From Sphingobacterium gobiense (GTDB taxonomy: Bacteria; Bacteroidota; Bacteroidia; Sphingobacteriales; Sphingobacteriaceae), in contig NZ_PVBS01000001.1 of NCBI RefSeq assembly GCF_002980575.1, positions 1,984,001-2,048,000 on the forward strand: a stretch of 64,000 nt of DNA, given 5' to 3'. Position 1 is the stretch's first letter; each line of letters starts with the position of its first letter. The notes under the pieces are model-generated. The model did no database searches. It saw only the letters and a program-made list of their open reading frames with translations, and was not told where the DNA came from. The position numbers and the translations under genes are program-made. Below, one piece after another: positions 54,196 to 63,849 of the stretch.

Positions 54196-56910
54196 TTAAT
54201 ATCTATAATGACTCTCCCGTTTCGTCAATTTCAAATCTTGCAATATCGATGCTTTGGCACGAATAGTAATATTATAACTCTGGTATTGTCCAAAAGGCGT
54301 CCAACCCACTGACATATCCCAACAGTGCAAATCACGATAAATACTAAACCGTGTAAGCGAGAGGGCTTTTTGCCTAAGGTCATAGCCGGTATTGAACTGT
54401 ACTTTCCACTTCGGTGTAACATTAAAATCGCCATTTATATTGACCGTCGCGGTGATGTTATTCCTCATCCGTCTTTCTTCGCGATTCCAGGCCTTATTAT
54501 AGTTCATACTGAATGAACCATTTAAGTTCCATGGAATATTAAAATCGACAAACGCATTTGGGTTAGTACTGATACGCGCGAGGGCATCGGCCTGTTCTGC
54601 TGTCATATTGGGCATTTGGTTACGGAGAGAATCGAGATTATCATTCCGGCTTTTATTGGCGTTGGGGTTAAGGCTGTAATCAAACGACAAACCGAAATTA
54701 GTAAGTCGCGCCAGATTTCCATCTTGAATAGCAAACCTATTGATCTTTTGTCCCGTCTCTGGGTTAAAAGCATAAGGATCAAAAGTACCGTTAAAGTTTA
54801 AGTTTATCTTTTCTTTGAACAGGGAAGTACGCCCTGAGAAACTAATATTAGAAAGTTTTAAGGAGTCTGCCATAAAATTATAGTTGCCGCTAAAGGTCAG
54901 ACCCTGTATAATTTTCACTTTTCGAAACGCTTCGTTGCCTGTTGTGTCGTTGTTGTTCCGGACTTTGGCTTCGATATTGTTATCTACCGAAAAACCGATA
55001 CCCATAGATTTACCGGAACCAGGTCCTCCAAAAATACCACCTTCAAAAATAGAGTAACGTTCAACCACACCATTATCATTTACAAAATCCCGATAAAAAC
55101 CATAACGAGCGTCCGAGAAATCAGGGCGATAGTTGAGGTTAACTGATGGTGTAATGACGTGTCGAATAGCTTCTACTTTTCCCATTTTAGGATACATACC
55201 ATAAACCTTCGTCGAAAGACCTGCCGACATGGAGTAGTCATAGGCACGCTCGAAACCACTCACCGTATCACGCATTGCAGAAAAGCCGTTGACTTCGTTG
55301 ATCAACCTTTTACGAACACTTTGCAAGTACCAACGTTCTGTATAGTTTATGGAAGTGTTGAACTGAAAGTATTTGAAAGCATTTAAACTTAAGCTGATCG
55401 GTATATTATGTTGAAATCCATTGGTAAAATCATTTAAGGCTTCTTTTTTAAAAAGTAGCGAATCCGCAGTAGATATCGTATTTCTACCTTGCAAACTATA
55501 TCCCACGGTAATCCGCTGATACCATTTTTGATCACCTACGCGATCCTTTGAATCGAAAGGGTTAAATGTGGATACATTCAAACTAAAAGATGGTAGTTCC
55601 AAATCTACCTGACCTGACGCCATATCTTGCCGATGACTTAAATTGGCGGTAAAATTCACCTTCCCATCTGCAAACACTTTACCATATGCAATCGAAGACG
55701 ACATATTGTTCCGTGTCAGGTCTTCCATTGAGTTTTGTTGGTTAAAACCGGTGTTCCGGTAATAGGAACTGGTACCAAAATTGACGGAAGCAGAAAAAGA
55801 AGTTCCTGGATTGGCTTCTTGTCGCTGCGTATGGTTCCACGTTACGTTAAAATCTCGGTTGACGCCATAATTCTCTGTACCCTCTACCCCCGATGGCGTA
55901 GAGGCATACCGGATGTTGAAACCGCCGCTAAACTTATAATTCACGAGATAGTTTGTGCGCACACTGCCTTCCCACGCACCCTTCGAGTATAAACTTCCTC
56001 TAATCTCGGAATCCCAATAATCATTAAATGCCAAGTACCATCCCATATCACGGATAGAAAAACCGCGTGTCGCATCCTCACCAAAAGACGGAAACAGAAG
56101 TCCGGATGACCTTTTATTGTTTTTAGGAAAAAACCCAAAGGGAATGGCAATAAATTTAAGTGGAATATTCTCAACAACCAGGAATGCAGGCCCCACTACA
56201 ATATGGTTTTTCGCCAATAGACCTTTTGTAAACTGGATACCAAAATGCGTATGCGGATAAGGTAAATTACAAGTACTGTACATCCCTGTTTGCAAAGAGA
56301 GTTCATCGTATAAATTCTTTCGCACTACTCTTGCCTGAATATAAGCGCCATCTTCCTCTGTCATGATACCATACGTATTCCCCTCTCTCGTTTTATAGTC
56401 ATATACTAATGAGTCGACCGATTTTGGGCTCTCCCCAGGAAATATAACTACTGGACGGCCGATGTATTTGCCGTTGTGGTCTGTGACTCCACTAGCGAAC
56501 AACTGATTGGTATTTCTATCTAACCGAATATAGTCGGCAGCTAGTTCAAAGTCTTGGTATTTAACTTTCGCACCATTATATAGATGGAGAATATTTTTAC
56601 TGACTTCATTCCAAGACGAATCATTGGCCACGATAGTAACCATAGTTTCCAGTCCACTATCGTCCTCCATGATCACCGTATCTTGTCCTTGTGTTTCCTT
56701 TAGGTGATTCTTCGTAGTATCCGATAACACGGTTGAATCTGCCGCAATTGTCGTGTCGGTTATACTTTTAATGGTGTCGGCAACAATTAATGAGGTGTCT
56801 TGAACGTTAGAAAGGGGGGCTTTTGAAGACGAAGCAATTTGTGCATCGGAGCCCGAGATGGCCACAAATAAGAACAAAATGCTACAGAAAAAACAAGTTA
56901 ACGTCTTCAA
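54196..56910 (-). CDS. lptD: LPS-assembly outer-membrane protein LptD-like
   Basis: A 904-residue outer-membrane protein expected to place lipopolysaccharide in the outer leaflet. After a signal peptide (to about residue 24) and a Thr/Ser/Asp-rich linker comes the OstA/LptA-like jellyroll (about 110-235; LHLYNGAKVKYQDFELAADYIRLD split over strands), a cysteine-containing hinge (MYSTCNLPYPHTHFGIQ), and a large barrel with aromatic-rich strands to the end. The only reading-frame start that fits is TTG at 56910, since a stop lies three codons upstream. cinA follows after 10 bp. The opposite strand starts with the amidase gene 160 bp away. Confidence 0.9.
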   Translation of the reverse strand: MKTLTCFFCSILFLFVAISGSDAQIASSSKAPLSNVQDTSLIVADTIKSITDTTIAADSTVLSDTTKNHLKETQGQDTVIMEDDSGLETMVTIVANDSSWNEVSKNILHLYNGAKVKYQDFELAADYIRLDRNTNQLFASGVTDHNGKYIGRPVVIFPGESPKSVDSLVYDYKTREGNTYGIMTEEDGAYIQARVVRKNLYDELSLQTGMYSTCNLPYPHTHFGIQFTKGLLAKNHIVVGPAFLVVENIPLKFIAIPFGFFPKNNKRSSGLLFPSFGEDATRGFSIRDMGWYLAFNDYWDSEIRGSLYSKGAWEGSVRTNYLVNYKFSGGFNIRYASTPSGVEGTENYGVNRDFNVTWNHTQRQEANPGTSFSASVNFGTSSYYRNTGFNQQNSMEDLTRNNMSSSIAYGKVFADGKVNFTANLSHRQDMASGQVDLELPSFSLNVSTFNPFDSKDRVGDQKWYQRITVGYSLQGRNTISTADSLLFKKEALNDFTNGFQHNIPISLSLNAFKYFQFNTSINYTERWYLQSVRKRLINEVNGFSAMRDTVSGFERAYDYSMSAGLSTKVYGMYPKMGKVEAIRHVITPSVNLNYRPDFSDARYGFYRDFVNDNGVVERYSIFEGGIFGGPGSGKSMGIGFSVDNNIEAKVRNNNDTTGNEAFRKVKIIQGLTFSGNYNFMADSLKLSNISFSGRTSLFKEKINLNFNGTFDPYAFNPETGQKINRFAIQDGNLARLTNFGLSFDYSLNPNANKSRNDNLDSLRNQMPNMTAEQADALARISTNPNAFVDFNIPWNLNGSFSMNYNKAWNREERRMRNNITATVNINGDFNVTPKWKVQFNTGYDLRQKALSLTRFSIYRDLHCWDMSVGWTPFGQYQSYNITIRAKASILQDLKLTKRESHYRY

Positions 56911-57022
56911 TGTTAATTATGAATGTTATTTTTGTGTGAACTTAAACTACTGTCGGCAAAAATAGTCAAAAAAGATTTAGAAAGCGTGACAGACAAACGT
57001 TAATAAAAAATAAATTTTACAG

Positions 57023-57030
57023 TACCTTTG
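57023..57030 (+). promoter_or_regulatory. -7 box TACCTTTG upstream of the amidase gene
   Basis: Perfect match to TAnnTTTG, 40 bp before the amidase ATG, in the 160-bp divergent region with lptD. The -33 element is weak. Confidence 0.5.
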
Positions 57031-57070
57031 TTGCAGATTTTAAACGAGGTAATATAAGGATATAAGACAC

Positions 57071-57904
57071 ATGACGAGAAATTTATATGTAAAAAGGCTG
57101 ACTTTATTTGTGGCTACAGTTTTTACGTTAACGCTTACAACTTCATCCATTACTTCTCTCTCCTCTCCCGACTCCCCATCAAGACAGGATCCAAAAGCTA
57201 CCGGACAACCGGTACGTACGATAGTGCTTGACCCTGGTCACGGCGGAAGAGATCCCGGCGCAAGAGGCATGAAATCTAATGAAAAAGATATTGCCCTTCA
57301 GGTTGCTTTAAAGTTAGGAAAAAAAATAGAAGATGAGCTCCCGGGAGTAAAAGTTGTCTACACACGTAAGACCGATGTATTCATCCCACTGTACGAACGA
57401 CCGGCGCTCGCAAACAAACATAAAGCGGACCTTTTTATCTCGATTCATTGCAATGCTGCCGCAACTCGGCGATCACCCGCCAGAGGAACAGAAACACTAG
57501 TGTGCGGGTATAACCGCTTAGGACAACAAGACGCTGCTATTCGGGAAAATGCTTCGATTTTATTAGAAGACAACTACGAAGACAACTACGGTGGTTTTGA
57601 CCCAAAGGATCCATCTAGTATGATTGTCTTCCAATTGATGAAAAACCAATACCGTAGGGAAAGCATCAAGTTAGCCTCCCTAATGCAGGATAAATTCTCC
57701 ACATCCAATCGCCCCGACAGGGGTGTTAAGGAACAATCTTTGGCTGTACTTTCTACCGCGGGTATGCCGGCTGTGCTAACCGAGCTTGGTTTTATGAGCA
57801 GCTCTACCGAAGAAAATTATATGTTGTCAACCGCAGGTCAAAAAGAGATAGTACAGAACTTATTTGATGCAATTAAAACATACAAAACCGCAGCTGAACG
57901 ATAA
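57071..57904 (+). CDS. N-acetylmuramoyl-L-alanine amidase (Amidase_3)
   Basis: Zinc enzyme that cuts the peptide from the muramic acid of peptidoglycan, used in cell separation. The 277-residue precursor has a signal segment (about 9-30) and the catalytic domain from about 49. Zinc/catalytic residues are His57 (DPGHGG), Glu71 (SNEKD), His125 (SIHCNA) and Glu237 (LTELGF). There is no recognisable cell-wall-binding repeat. The MCE-protein gene follows after 65 bp on the same strand, a pairing often seen in Bacteroidota. Confidence 0.94.
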   Translation: MTRNLYVKRLTLFVATVFTLTLTTSSITSLSSPDSPSRQDPKATGQPVRTIVLDPGHGGRDPGARGMKSNEKDIALQVALKLGKKIEDELPGVKVVYTRKTDVFIPLYERPALANKHKADLFISIHCNAAATRRSPARGTETLVCGYNRLGQQDAAIRENASILLEDNYEDNYGGFDPKDPSSMIVFQLMKNQYRRESIKLASLMQDKFSTSNRPDRGVKEQSLAVLSTAGMPAVLTELGFMSSSTEENYMLSTAGQKEIVQNLFDAIKTYKTAAER

Positions 57905-57969
57905 ACATTTATTACATTCGTTTGTTGTTAAACATATAATGGATTTAATTTACCCAAGCTAGATATATT

Positions 57970-58917
57970 TTGAAAATATCAAACGAAACGAAAGTCGGTA
58001 TTATTACCGTGGTTGCGCTCACCCTCTTGTTCATAGGTTATAATTTCTTGAAAGGAAATGATGTGTTTTCCCGCGAAAATGTGTTTTACACAGACTATGA
58101 CAATGTGGATGGTTTAACCATCTCTAAACCTGTCGTCGTCAGCGGTTACCAAATCGGACGCGTATCGGAAATGAGACTTTTGGAAAATGGCAAAATTCGT
58201 ACGCACTTTAAGATTAAAAATGAGTATGATATTCCTTCCAATACAGTTGCCCGCATTGTAAGTGCCGACCTTTTGGGTAGCAAGGCCATCGTATTCCAAT
58301 TGGGCAATAGTAAAACCATGGCAAAAAGCGGCGATCCGCTCCTATCGGATGTACAAGCAAATTTATTGGAGAAGGTGGAGCCCTTGCAATTAAAAATAGA
58401 AAACCTCGTCGTCAAATTAGACTCCGTACTTTCAGCGGTTAACACGGCATTAGACGTGGAGTTTCAGCGCGATTTTAAAAGCAGTTTACGCAGTATTTCC
58501 GTTTCTCTACAAAACATGGAGAACATCACCCATGAGGTGGAAGGATTAATGGGATCGGAAAAGGTTAGACTCGCGAAGATCATGCAAAACCTTGAATCTA
58601 TCACCAATAATTTCCAAAAAAATAATACCAAAATCAATAATATTCTTACAAATCTAGACAGCTTGTCCGATGATCTTGCCAAAACAGAAATTAAAGCAAC
58701 CATCGATAACGCTACTCAGGTCATGAAAAATATCGAAGTTATCACCACTAAAATTAATAATGGTGAAGGTTCTATTGGATTATTATTAAACGACGACAAT
58801 CTCTATAACAATCTGAATAATGCTTCCGAAGGCCTGGATAATTTAATTAGGGATGTGGAGGAAAGACCGGGTAAATATATCCGTTTAAGTATTTTCGGAA
58901 AAAAAGACACGAAATAG
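57970..58917 (+). CDS. MCE/MlaD family lipid-transport protein
   Basis: Inner-membrane-anchored periplasmic protein of the phospholipid transport class. The 315-residue protein starts at TTG 57970 (no in-frame ATG fits; MKISNETKVGIITVVAL is the conserved family start). It has one helix (about 9-27), the MCE domain (about 38-115; VDGLTISKPVVVSGYQIGRV) and a long helical region (about 125-300) that would form a coiled barrel like other long MCE proteins. Partner ATPase and permease genes (mlaEF-like) are not in the window. A perfect terminator follows. Confidence 0.92.
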   Translation: MKISNETKVGIITVVALTLLFIGYNFLKGNDVFSRENVFYTDYDNVDGLTISKPVVVSGYQIGRVSEMRLLENGKIRTHFKIKNEYDIPSNTVARIVSADLLGSKAIVFQLGNSKTMAKSGDPLLSDVQANLLEKVEPLQLKIENLVVKLDSVLSAVNTALDVEFQRDFKSSLRSISVSLQNMENITHEVEGLMGSEKVRLAKIMQNLESITNNFQKNNTKINNILTNLDSLSDDLAKTEIKATIDNATQVMKNIEVITTKINNGEGSIGLLLNDDNLYNNLNNASEGLDNLIRDVEERPGKYIRLSIFGKKDTK

Positions 58918-58925
58918 CCGTAAGA

Positions 58926-58960
58926 GAAAACGGTTCGAGCTTGTCACTCGAACCGTTTTC
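58926..58960. terminator. Bidirectional terminator between the MCE gene and the S9 peptidase
   Basis: A perfect 14-bp stem (58926-58939 with 58947-58960; core AACGGTTCGAG) has a 7-nt loop, flanked by A-rich and T-rich bases, between convergent stops at 58917 and 58963. Confidence 0.9.
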
Positions 58961-58962
58961 AT

Positions 58963-61059
58963 TTATAATGTCTCCTTCAACCAACCAAAGAATTCCCGTT
59001 GCCATACCAGCGCATTGTGGCCGGATAGTACCCAATGGTTTTCTTCGGGGAGATAAACCAGTCGGCTTTTTATATTTTTTAACTGAGCCGCTTGGAACGC
59101 CGATAGCCCTTGCCCTATCGGAACACGGTAATCTTTCCCGCCCTGGAAAATTAAGATCGGTGTGTTCCATTTATCAACATGCGTTATGGGATTAAAATCT
59201 GTATATGTTTTCGCATTGTTTTTATCCCAATATGGTCCGCCTAAATCATGATTCGCAAAGAATAGTTCTTCTGTTGTTCCGTACCAGGACGTCATGTCAA
59301 ACAACCCACAATGCGAAATAAAGGTTTTAAAACGCCCTTGGTGCACACCTGCCAGTTGAAATACTGAATATCCGCCGTAGCTCGCGCCAACCGCAGCGAT
59401 GCGCGCATTATCTACGTACGGTTCCTTCGCTAAATCGTCGATAGCCGACAGATAATCTTTAATCGCCTGCCCCCCCCAGTCTTTAGAGATATCCTCGTTC
59501 CATTTCACACCCCAGCCTGGCATTCCCCGACGGTTTGGCATAATCACGATATAACCTTGCGAGGCCATCAGTTGAAAATTCCAACGGTAGGAATAGGTTT
59601 GTGTCAACGCGCCCTGCGGGCCACCTTGGCAATACAACAAAGTCGGATACTTTTTAGAAGGATCGAAATTTGGTGGATAGATAACCCACGAGAATAGTTC
59701 TTCACCATCCGTGGCCTTAGTAAAGCGTCCTTCTACTTTCGTTTCTGCTAAATGACTGTAAATATTGTCGTTTTCCTTGGTGATGCCTACCAAAGCTTTC
59801 TTTTTGAAATCGTAACGATATATTTCCGCAGCGTGTGTCATGGTGGTCAAAGTCACAATTAAACCGCCATCTACCTCTCCGACAACACCCCCAATATCAA
59901 ATTTACCTTCACTGATTTGCGTTATTCTGGACAACGTATTCTGCGCAGAATTTTTCGGTAATTCCACTTCAAACAGTTGTACCGTGCCACGAACTGGAGC
60001 TGTAAAATATATCTTTCTGCCATCTTTACTCCATATGTAGGAATTAACCGTTCCATCCCAGTGTGCGGTCAAATTTTTGCGTTGTGTTGTTGCCTTATCA
60101 AAAAGGATAATATCATTTTTATCAGCTTCGTAGCCGTCAGTTTTCATGCTAAGCCAAGCTAGTTGCTGCCCATTCGGACTATATACAGGATGTGTGTCAT
60201 AACCATCCATGCCCTCCGTAAGATTAGTGGTTACTTTGCTGGCTACATCGTATCGGTATATATCCGTATTGGTGCTGGAAGCATATTCTTTACCAAATCT
60301 CTTCTTGCAAACATATAGCACGGCTTTGCTGTCTGGCGTCCAGGTAAAATCGTCTGTTCCGCCAAAAGGTACCTGTGGACTATAAAATGGTTCACCTTCC
60401 AAAATATCCAACGGTTCTCCTACCTTACCGTTATCATAAGTGGCTATAAACGGATGATTAAAACGACCGTCATTAAAAGTATCCCAATGTCTATAATCTA
60501 AATCGTCATAAATATAGACATCTGACTTGGGCAAATCGCTGTATTTATCTTTACTGTGGTAAGAATGGATGAGCACTGTCCGGCTAAAGAGTATATGTTT
60601 TCCATCTGGTGATAGCTTTACGTTTTCCAAACCTCCTTCTATATCTGTCAGCTGTTTCGCTTCATCTCCCATTAACGGTTTTGACCATAGTTGACCTTTG
60701 AATAGATAGATGACATCGCCATTTTTATTTATCTGGACTACTGATTCACCACCTTCTCCCTGCGTGAATTGGACTGGTTCCCCTCCTTTTATTGGAATGA
60801 CATAGAGGTTTTTTTCTGATTTATTCTCGCCGAATGTATAATTGGATACGCCGTACACTAACCACTTACCATCTGCCGATAATCCTTCTGCGGATACACG
60901 CCCCAGTTCCCATAGTTTTTCCGGGGTCATCACTTCTTGTTTCAAATGATATACTTTATTTGCTGTTACCGGTCTTTTTACTCTCATATTCGAGTTCTTC
61001 TGTCCGAAAGACAAGGTACTTACAATCATAGTACAGGCTAAAATTGAAATTTTATCCAT
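58963..61059 (-). CDS. S9 family prolyl oligopeptidase-like peptidase
   Basis: Exported serine peptidase of the acyl-peptide hydrolase/DPP5-like branch. I chose ATG 61059 (698 residues), which opens the signal MDKISILACTMIVSTLSFGQ; an ATG eight codons upstream adds charged residues. The N-terminal beta-propeller (about 40-420) is followed by the hydrolase domain with Ser560 (GASYGGYS), Asp643 (GGKDYRVP) and His675 (ENHWV). It is unrelated in position to the hydroxyproline operon and is more like enzymes of general peptide turnover. It appears monocistronic, ended by the hairpin at 58926-58960. Confidence 0.92.
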   Translation of the reverse strand: MDKISILACTMIVSTLSFGQKNSNMRVKRPVTANKVYHLKQEVMTPEKLWELGRVSAEGLSADGKWLVYGVSNYTFGENKSEKNLYVIPIKGGEPVQFTQGEGGESVVQINKNGDVIYLFKGQLWSKPLMGDEAKQLTDIEGGLENVKLSPDGKHILFSRTVLIHSYHSKDKYSDLPKSDVYIYDDLDYRHWDTFNDGRFNHPFIATYDNGKVGEPLDILEGEPFYSPQVPFGGTDDFTWTPDSKAVLYVCKKRFGKEYASSTNTDIYRYDVASKVTTNLTEGMDGYDTHPVYSPNGQQLAWLSMKTDGYEADKNDIILFDKATTQRKNLTAHWDGTVNSYIWSKDGRKIYFTAPVRGTVQLFEVELPKNSAQNTLSRITQISEGKFDIGGVVGEVDGGLIVTLTTMTHAAEIYRYDFKKKALVGITKENDNIYSHLAETKVEGRFTKATDGEELFSWVIYPPNFDPSKKYPTLLYCQGGPQGALTQTYSYRWNFQLMASQGYIVIMPNRRGMPGWGVKWNEDISKDWGGQAIKDYLSAIDDLAKEPYVDNARIAAVGASYGGYSVFQLAGVHQGRFKTFISHCGLFDMTSWYGTTEELFFANHDLGGPYWDKNNAKTYTDFNPITHVDKWNTPILIFQGGKDYRVPIGQGLSAFQAAQLKNIKSRLVYLPEENHWVLSGHNALVWQREFFGWLKETL

Positions 61060-61097
61060 AAGATGTGCTCTTTTTTGTTCCAAGATAGGAAATGTGG

Positions 61098-61117
61098 CTT
61101 CGATTTAAAAATCGAAG
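61098..61117. other. Perfect 9-bp palindrome between creD and the S9 peptidase
   Basis: CTTCGATTT and AAATCGAAG with a 2-bp centre, in the 138-bp gap after the creD stop. It has no T run on the minus strand, so it is a poor terminator; it may be an operator for the peptidase gene. No other feature is apparent in this gap. Confidence 0.35.
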
Positions 61118-61197
61118 GTTTTCTTTAAATGTTTTTATGCCGCTCAAGCCGCGGCAGGGCTTATACGTTTTTTCTCTCAAAAAAGTACATAAAGATG

Positions 61198-62670
61198 TTA
61201 TTTCCTTTCAAACTGGTACCAATTTACCCGTGTGGATAGCTTCATCAATAAGGCCAATATCACAAACACACCTATTGTACCGACAATCAGCGAATAATCC
61301 TGTAACTGCATCAGTGAATAAATAAAGATGTAGAAAGCGGAAAGAATACCGCTGAATATAAATGCAATCTTTTTGTCTTTTGTGATACCGAAGATAAATG
61401 ACGAAATGAGCATAATCGTTGCTAGCGCAGCAATCAGATAACCCAAGTTAAACCCGATATGTTCACTTAACGCCAATAGCAATGAATAAAACAACACCAT
61501 GGCACAACCAATCAACACATATTGGACAATATGAACACGTTGCTTTTTTATGACTTCGGTAAAGAACAATGAAGTAAACGTCAAGAGTACCACCAAAATA
61601 CCATATTTAGCAACGCGCGTTGTCTTCTGATAATTATTTACAGATTCCAGAAAATTGACTTGTACCATATCCTGCTCTGTAGATAGCTGCACATTTGCTC
61701 CCGTAGAAGAAATTCTAGGTTCCGGTATAACAGCTACAGGATAATCTACATCTGTAACTTCATAGTTTGTCACTTGGTACATACTACCTCGCGCCCCTTT
61801 CCACTGCTGTGGAAATTTTCGGCTGAAACTTGGAATACGCCATTTGGCGATAAAATCTTGTTGTGAAATTGTTCTATCTTCCGGCAAAAATCCTCCGTTA
61901 AAGCTTGGGTTGTCCCAGATACCGGAGACGATTATACTCGTCTCGTTGCTTGTTGGAAAAACAGTCAGACTGCGCGAGCCCCGGATATCTAAATTTATCT
62001 CAAATTGATTTTTGGTTGATCTATCCGACAAATCTACGTTGGCAACCATGGTCTGTTCAAAGAGCGAAACATCAGTGTTGCCGACTTCAAATTCCGCGTT
62101 CACTTGCCCCATGTTTAATTTTGGAACGGCTTTTACTCCTTTCAGATCACTTAATCCAATAAATACTTTTGCTTTTTCCCATGCTAGATCCTCCGGATTC
62201 AAATCCAATCTGGTTAAGTCTATCTCATCGAATTCACCACGCAATGCCACCGTTGCATTATAAACTACCGTTTGATAGATTCCACGTGTCAAATAGGTAG
62301 GTTCCACTGTAGATTTCACATCTAGCTTTTTGGAAACGAGAAAGACATAATCTTTTTCGATGTGTTTTTCTACCTTAATCTCACCTTTTTCATCGGTTGT
62401 ATTCACGTTGTACGAATAGGTATAGGGTATTCCAATAATAGGTCCGGAAACAACTTGTCTATTACCCCATTTGCTTGCTATTTCATTGCTGACAGCTTGA
62501 TCCCTATTTTTACGTTCCCTTATTAAATCCTTTACGCTCTCCATAGGAATAAGCAATAGGAGGACTAAAAAGAGAATAATCCCTAATTTCAAGATGACAG
62601 AATTAACCAACCGCTCAAAAAAGGTAGGTTGAGACGGTGGTAATACCGGAGGAGTGTTTTGATTTTCCAT
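61198..62670 (-). CDS. creD: CreD family inner-membrane protein
   Basis: A 490-residue protein with one N-terminal helix (about 25-45), a large periplasmic beta-rich domain (about 60-340) and five or so C-terminal helices (about 345-480). The segment PFRNxxx-like GIPYTYSYN, and YLTRGIYQTVVYNATVALRGEF, are typical of CreD, a protein linked in other bacteria to cell-envelope integrity and to the CreBC two-component system. No creBC is present; instead a winged-helix regulator gene lies 50 bp upstream, and a 31-bp palindromic site shared with that operon's promoter occupies the gap. Regulation by that protein is inferred. Confidence 0.9.
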   Translation of the reverse strand: MENQNTPPVLPPSQPTFFERLVNSVILKLGIILFLVLLLLIPMESVKDLIRERKNRDQAVSNEIASKWGNRQVVSGPIIGIPYTYSYNVNTTDEKGEIKVEKHIEKDYVFLVSKKLDVKSTVEPTYLTRGIYQTVVYNATVALRGEFDEIDLTRLDLNPEDLAWEKAKVFIGLSDLKGVKAVPKLNMGQVNAEFEVGNTDVSLFEQTMVANVDLSDRSTKNQFEINLDIRGSRSLTVFPTSNETSIIVSGIWDNPSFNGGFLPEDRTISQQDFIAKWRIPSFSRKFPQQWKGARGSMYQVTNYEVTDVDYPVAVIPEPRISSTGANVQLSTEQDMVQVNFLESVNNYQKTTRVAKYGILVVLLTFTSLFFTEVIKKQRVHIVQYVLIGCAMVLFYSLLLALSEHIGFNLGYLIAALATIMLISSFIFGITKDKKIAFIFSGILSAFYIFIYSLMQLQDYSLIVGTIGVFVILALLMKLSTRVNWYQFERK

Positions 62671-62683
62671 GTTGTTAAAGTTA

Positions 62684-62714
62684 AAAGTACTTTGTTTTTC
62701 AAAGTTAATGAATA
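62684..62714 (-). promoter_or_regulatory. Operator A: palindromic site in front of creD
   Basis: GTACTTTG, a 5-base T spacer, CAAAGT and AATGAATA. The 31-bp block matches the one at 63700-63730 at every position except the inverted spacer and one base. On the creD strand it includes TAACTTTG (62700-62707), a perfect -7 box, so a bound protein would block the promoter. Confidence 0.7.
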
Positions 62715-62720
62715 AAAAAA

Positions 62721-63023
62721 TTATTTATATTGCCGTTTTATTAAATTTTCTAAGGCTGTTAAATGATTTTCGAAAGCCTTTGCACCTTTTTCAGTCCGTT
62801 TATATCGCGTATTAGGTTTTCTATCAACAAAACTTTTCTCTATGCTTATATATCCTTCTTTCTCCAACGTTTTCAAGTTGGATGCCAGATTGCCATCTGT
62901 AACTTCCAATGTTTCCTTGAGTGAACTGAAATCATACGAATCATTTGCCATCAACACGCTCATGATTTGCAGACGTATACGATTCTCGAACACTTTATCA
63001 TATAGAGAAAAATCTAAACCCAC
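62721..63023 (-). CDS. Winged-helix transcriptional regulator next to creD
   Basis: A 100-residue DNA-binding protein with a single winged helix-turn-helix domain: helix 2/3 region SLKETLEVTDGNLASNLKTLEKEGYI (about 33-58, split) and the wing with RKPNTRYKRTEKG (about 67-79). This is the small ArsR/MarR-like DUF class in Bacteroidota that often accompanies CreD. The start is GTG 63023, placed 2 bp after the preceding gene's stop, which implies translational coupling. Likely targets are the two near-identical palindromes in front of creD and of this operon, which suggests self-repression. Confidence 0.88.
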   Translation of the reverse strand: MGLDFSLYDKVFENRIRLQIMSVLMANDSYDFSSLKETLEVTDGNLASNLKTLEKEGYISIEKSFVDRKPNTRYKRTEKGAKAFENHLTALENLIKRQYK

Positions 63024-63025
63024 TA

Positions 63026-63643
63026 TTACTCGTATCTTTTATGTACAATGAAACCATAAATGATGTGCAATACGCCAAATCCAAGCGCCCAAAACCATAA
63101 TCCATAGCCGGGAAACAATAACGCAAATAATCCCAACAAAATCTCCAATATACCTAGCCAACGTACTTCTTTAAAGGTATAAATACCACCAGATGTTAAA
63201 GATAGTCCATAAAAGATAAGAAGAGTTGCACCTATTAAACTAAAATAACCTCTTGAAAGCAGTATCAATGAAAACAGCCCTCCTGTGATCAATGGTATGC
63301 CCATAGCCAGGAGCATCGCTTTACTAGATGGATTCCAGATGTATTGACGGGCCTTCTTTGCTTTTCTACGTGCCATCCAAAGGCCTGTAATTAAAGAAGC
63401 AATTAAAACCGTCAGCGCGACACCGATGAGGTTGTTAATAACAGCTGGCTCGGTAACATAATGGTCTCGATAATCAAAACGACTATCAAAACCGTATACG
63501 ACAACATAACCTGCCGTCGCTCCAAGCAATGCGTAAATGCCGATCAGCACTCCAGAAAGTCCCGAAATAGATAACACCTTGGACGATTTTTCCATCATCG
63601 AACGGATATGCCCTATTTCTTTTATTAAATCCTGTTGATCCAT
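63026..63643 (-). CDS. Integral membrane protein, first gene of the creD-regulator operon
   Basis: A 205-residue protein with a short soluble N-terminus (MDQQDLIKEIGHIRSMMEKSS) and about five to six hydrophobic segments (25-50, 75-100, 110-130, 138-155, 170-195). I recognise no family with a known function; it resembles small membrane proteins co-encoded with winged-helix regulators. It ends 2 bp before the regulator's GTG. Its promoter region contains operator B. Role as a membrane sensor or partner of CreD is a guess. Confidence 0.8.
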   Translation of the reverse strand: MDQQDLIKEIGHIRSMMEKSSKVLSISGLSGVLIGIYALLGATAGYVVVYGFDSRFDYRDHYVTEPAVINNLIGVALTVLIASLITGLWMARRKAKKARQYIWNPSSKAMLLAMGIPLITGGLFSLILLSRGYFSLIGATLLIFYGLSLTSGGIYTFKEVRWLGILEILLGLFALLFPGYGLWFWALGFGVLHIIYGFIVHKRYE

Positions 63644-63699
63644 ATATGAATAATAATGTATCTATTTATCTCCTTTTACAACTACATGCACAAAAAAAT

Positions 63700-63746
63700 A
63701 AAGTACTTTGAAAAACAAAGTAAATGAATACAAAGCATTTATACAA
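63700..63746 (-). promoter_or_regulatory. Operator B and promoter of the membrane protein/regulator operon
   Basis: GTACTTTG, a 5-base A spacer, CAAAGT and AATGAATA (63700-63730) repeat operator A. On the minus strand TTACTTTG (63716-63723) is one base from TAnnTTTG, with a -33 TTG (63744-63746) exactly 20 bp further upstream. The dyad thus covers the -7 box. It lies about 60 bp upstream of the gene start. Confidence 0.65.
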
Positions 63747-63793
63747 GCATAAAATATGTTTTTTTTATTTTTATAAAATAATCTAAAAAAATC

Positions 63794-63824
63794 TTGCAAG
63801 ATAACAGCAGGCTTACTATCTTTG
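63794..63824 (+). promoter_or_regulatory. Promoter of tRNA-Leu
   Basis: TTG (63794-63796), 20 bp, then TATCTTTG (63817-63824): a full match to the Bacteroidota -33/-7 promoter. It ends 25 bp before the tRNA. Confidence 0.75.
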
Positions 63825-63849
63825 TGCCACAATAAAAGTCCTAATAACT

